Assembly: GCA_945883755.1 (NCBI GenBank)
Contig: CAMCXX010000003.1
Coordinates: forward strand, 1 to 64,000
Source: Bifidobacterium breve
GTDB taxonomy: Bacteria; Actinomycetota; Actinomycetes; Nanopelagicales; Nanopelagicaceae
Direction: 5' to 3'
Length of the DNA: 64,000 bases
Shown here: positions 62,946 to 64,000 of the stretch, one piece after another
Layout of the letters: each line of letters starts with the position of its first letter
Numbering within the stretch: the first letter of the stretch is position 1
Position numbers and translations under genes: made by a program
The notes under the pieces: model-generated
Seen by the model: the letters and a program-made list of their open reading frames with translations, nothing else
Databases searched by the model: none
Told to the model about the DNA's origin: nothing

Positions 62946-63377
62946 TTAATTAAGTAAGTTTTGCATTGCGTGCAAAGCCAGAATGTAACTTTGTACTCCA
63001 AAGCCGGCAATCGTTCCGTTTACTACTCCAGAAACTACTGAAGTATGTCGGAACTCCTCTCTGCTCAACGGATTAGATAAATGCACCTCAATAGCTGGAG
63101 CTTTTAACATCGAAACTGCATCTCTGATTGCATATGAGTAATGAGTGAAAGCTGCTGGATTGATAATAAGTGGTTGTTTGCTATCTGCGGCTTCATGGAG
63201 CCACTGAATAATCTCACTTTCGCTATCACTCTGCCGAATATCAACCAAGATGCCCAGCTTCTCTGCCGCTTTAGTCACAAGATCACTTAGCTCTGGGTAG
63301 GAAAAACCACCATAGATGTCAGCATCTCTTAAATCTAATCGTGCCAGATTTGGTCCATTGATAATGAGGATTTTCAC
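62946..63377 (-). CDS. aroQ: 3-dehydroquinate dehydratase, type II
   Basis: The enzyme dehydrates 3-dehydroquinate in the shikimate pathway. The 143-residue protein begins IINGPNLARLDLRDADIYGG, a type II signature with the catalytic tyrosine in IYG, and has NPAAFTHYSYAIRDA near residue 75 and HLSNPLSREEFRHTS near 98. It overlaps aroB by 4 nt (ATGA). The preceding shikimate step is therefore translationally coupled to it. Confidence 0.94.
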   Translation of the reverse strand: MKILIINGPNLARLDLRDADIYGGFSYPELSDLVTKAAEKLGILVDIRQSDSESEIIQWLHEAADSKQPLIINPAAFTHYSYAIRDAVSMLKAPAIEVHLSNPLSREEFRHTSVVSGVVNGTIAGFGVQSYILALHAMQNLLN

Positions 63378-64000
63378 TTGGTAATTCTCTCATAAGCCTT
63401 CGCGATATCAGCCTTACTAACCTCTTCTAGCCAAACCGGTCTTGCAATACCATCTAAACCAATAAACCTTATGCGCCCATTCTTAACCTTCTTATCCACC
63501 TGCATATTCTTTAATAGATTTGGAAACCTACTTTTTGGATAGGAGATAGGAAGATTAAATGATTGCAAAATCTCTCGATGCTCAGAGACTACCTCTTGAT
63601 CAAGTCCGCGGAGAATCTGGCTAAGCTCAGCAGCAAATACCAATCCAATTGATACCGCCTCGCCATGTCTTAATTTGTATTTCGAATCGCTCTCAATTGC
63701 ATGACCAAGCGTATGACCATAATTTAGTAGCTCTCGCTCTTTGCTCTCTTTAAAATCACTACCGACAACTTTGGCTTTGACTCTAACAGATCGATAAATG
63801 ATATCTTCAAAATCAATCACATCTCTTCGAAGAGAGGTGAGAATCTCTTTATCTTTAATAAAACCACATTTAATAACCTCTGCTAGGCCAGCTGATATAT
63901 CTCGCTTTGGTAAATGTTGTAGAAAATCAAGATCAATTATTACCTTGCGTGGAGAGTAAAAAGCACCTATTAGATTCTTGCCACTGGGTGCATTAATACC
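63374..64000 (-). CDS. aroB: 3-dehydroquinate synthase, C-terminal part (gene continues past window end)
   Basis: The last 209 codons of AroB are present; the start lies beyond position 64000. AroB cyclises DAHP to 3-dehydroquinate. The fragment opens GINAPSGKNLIGAFYSPRKV, followed by AGLAEVIKCGFI and LLNYGHTLGHAIE, which contains metal-binding histidines, and KLRHGEAVSIGLVFA. The frame is open up to the window edge. Together with aroQ, tyrA and aroH this gives several steps of aromatic amino-acid synthesis in the window. Confidence 0.93.
   Translation of the reverse strand, partial: GINAPSGKNLIGAFYSPRKVIIDLDFLQHLPKRDISAGLAEVIKCGFIKDKEILTSLRRDVIDFEDIIYRSVRVKAKVVGSDFKESKERELLNYGHTLGHAIESDSKYKLRHGEAVSIGLVFAAELSQILRGLDQEVVSEHREILQSFNLPISYPKSRFPNLLKNMQVDKKVKNGRIRFIGLDGIARPVWLEEVSKADIAKAYERITK

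Noticed and set aside
1-64000. CRISPR array, prophage, insertion sequence, defence island or integrative element
   Set aside because: No spaced repeats, transposase, integrase or typical defence genes were seen; gene order follows conserved actinobacterial synteny throughout.

Overview
The window looks like a chromosome segment of a streamlined, low-GC actinobacterium. The markers are actinobacterial: MshC (mycothiol), PafB/PafC, GarA/FtsR, a HelY-type helicase, Ppm1/Lnt, an actinobacterial IHF (mIHF) domain, a BldD-like regulator and a helicase-dead PriA. The DNA is AT-rich, genes are packed with many 1-4 nt overlaps, there are no mobile elements, and the largest gap is 245 bp. This combination resembles freshwater acI / Nanopelagicales genomes ('Ca. 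Planktophila', 'Ca. Nanopelagicus'). That placement is an inference from gene content and composition; no phylogeny was run.

Layout. 1-3399: a ParA-like gene (with a partial unknown gene behind it) divergent from scpA-scpB-rluB. 3400-3644: noncoding, with a symmetric four-site TTTATCGATAA array. 3645-10374: aroH, tyrA, a cmk-der fusion, pgsA, gcvH, garA, ftsR, a DUF151 nuclease and a second MerR gene, then gcvP to 13265. 13293-22420 (minus): ppm1, lnt, exonuclease, helY, diacylglycerol kinase, tatC, tatA, pafC, pafB. 22488-33524: FKBP lipoprotein, trmI, HAD phosphatase, metH, mshC, a conserved trio (kinase-like SCO1664 family, DUF3090, histidine phosphatase), aldo/keto reductase, M20 peptidase. 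33632-39913: tRNA-Leu(GAG), apt, tdk, alcohol dehydrogenase, DUF554, uppP, a YczE-like protein and a purine permease. 39960-46064: ung, ABC ATPase, serB, rpe, rsmB, fmt, def. 46101-61309 (minus): one long pyrimidine/core operon, pyrR-pyrB-pyrC-carA-carB-pyrK-pyrD-pyrF-[mIHF-gmk]-rpoZ-coaBC-metK-priA. 61423 to the end: bldD-like gene, nusB, efp, aroQ and a partial aroB.

How it works together. Most of this is core metabolism and information processing in an order that largely follows Mycobacterium and Streptomyces (recalled synteny, not searched). The most useful sequence-level results are these. (1) Fourteen genes have TANNNT exactly 6 nt before the start codon, and two more have it at 7 nt; this points to leaderless transcription and fixes several starts. 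(2) The mIHF nucleoid protein is fused in frame to guanylate kinase, with a strong internal Shine-Dalgarno/ATG that could also give free Gmk. (3) A PyrR-binding-loop sequence sits just upstream of the pyrR ribosome binding site, with a perfect DnaA box beside the predicted promoter. (4) pafB/pafC are kept although the Pup-proteasome genes usually found nearby are absent from this locus. (5) A dyad-symmetric four-copy palindrome array lies upstream of aroH. I did not find a CRISPR array, phage, insertion sequence, defence island or metabolite riboswitch.
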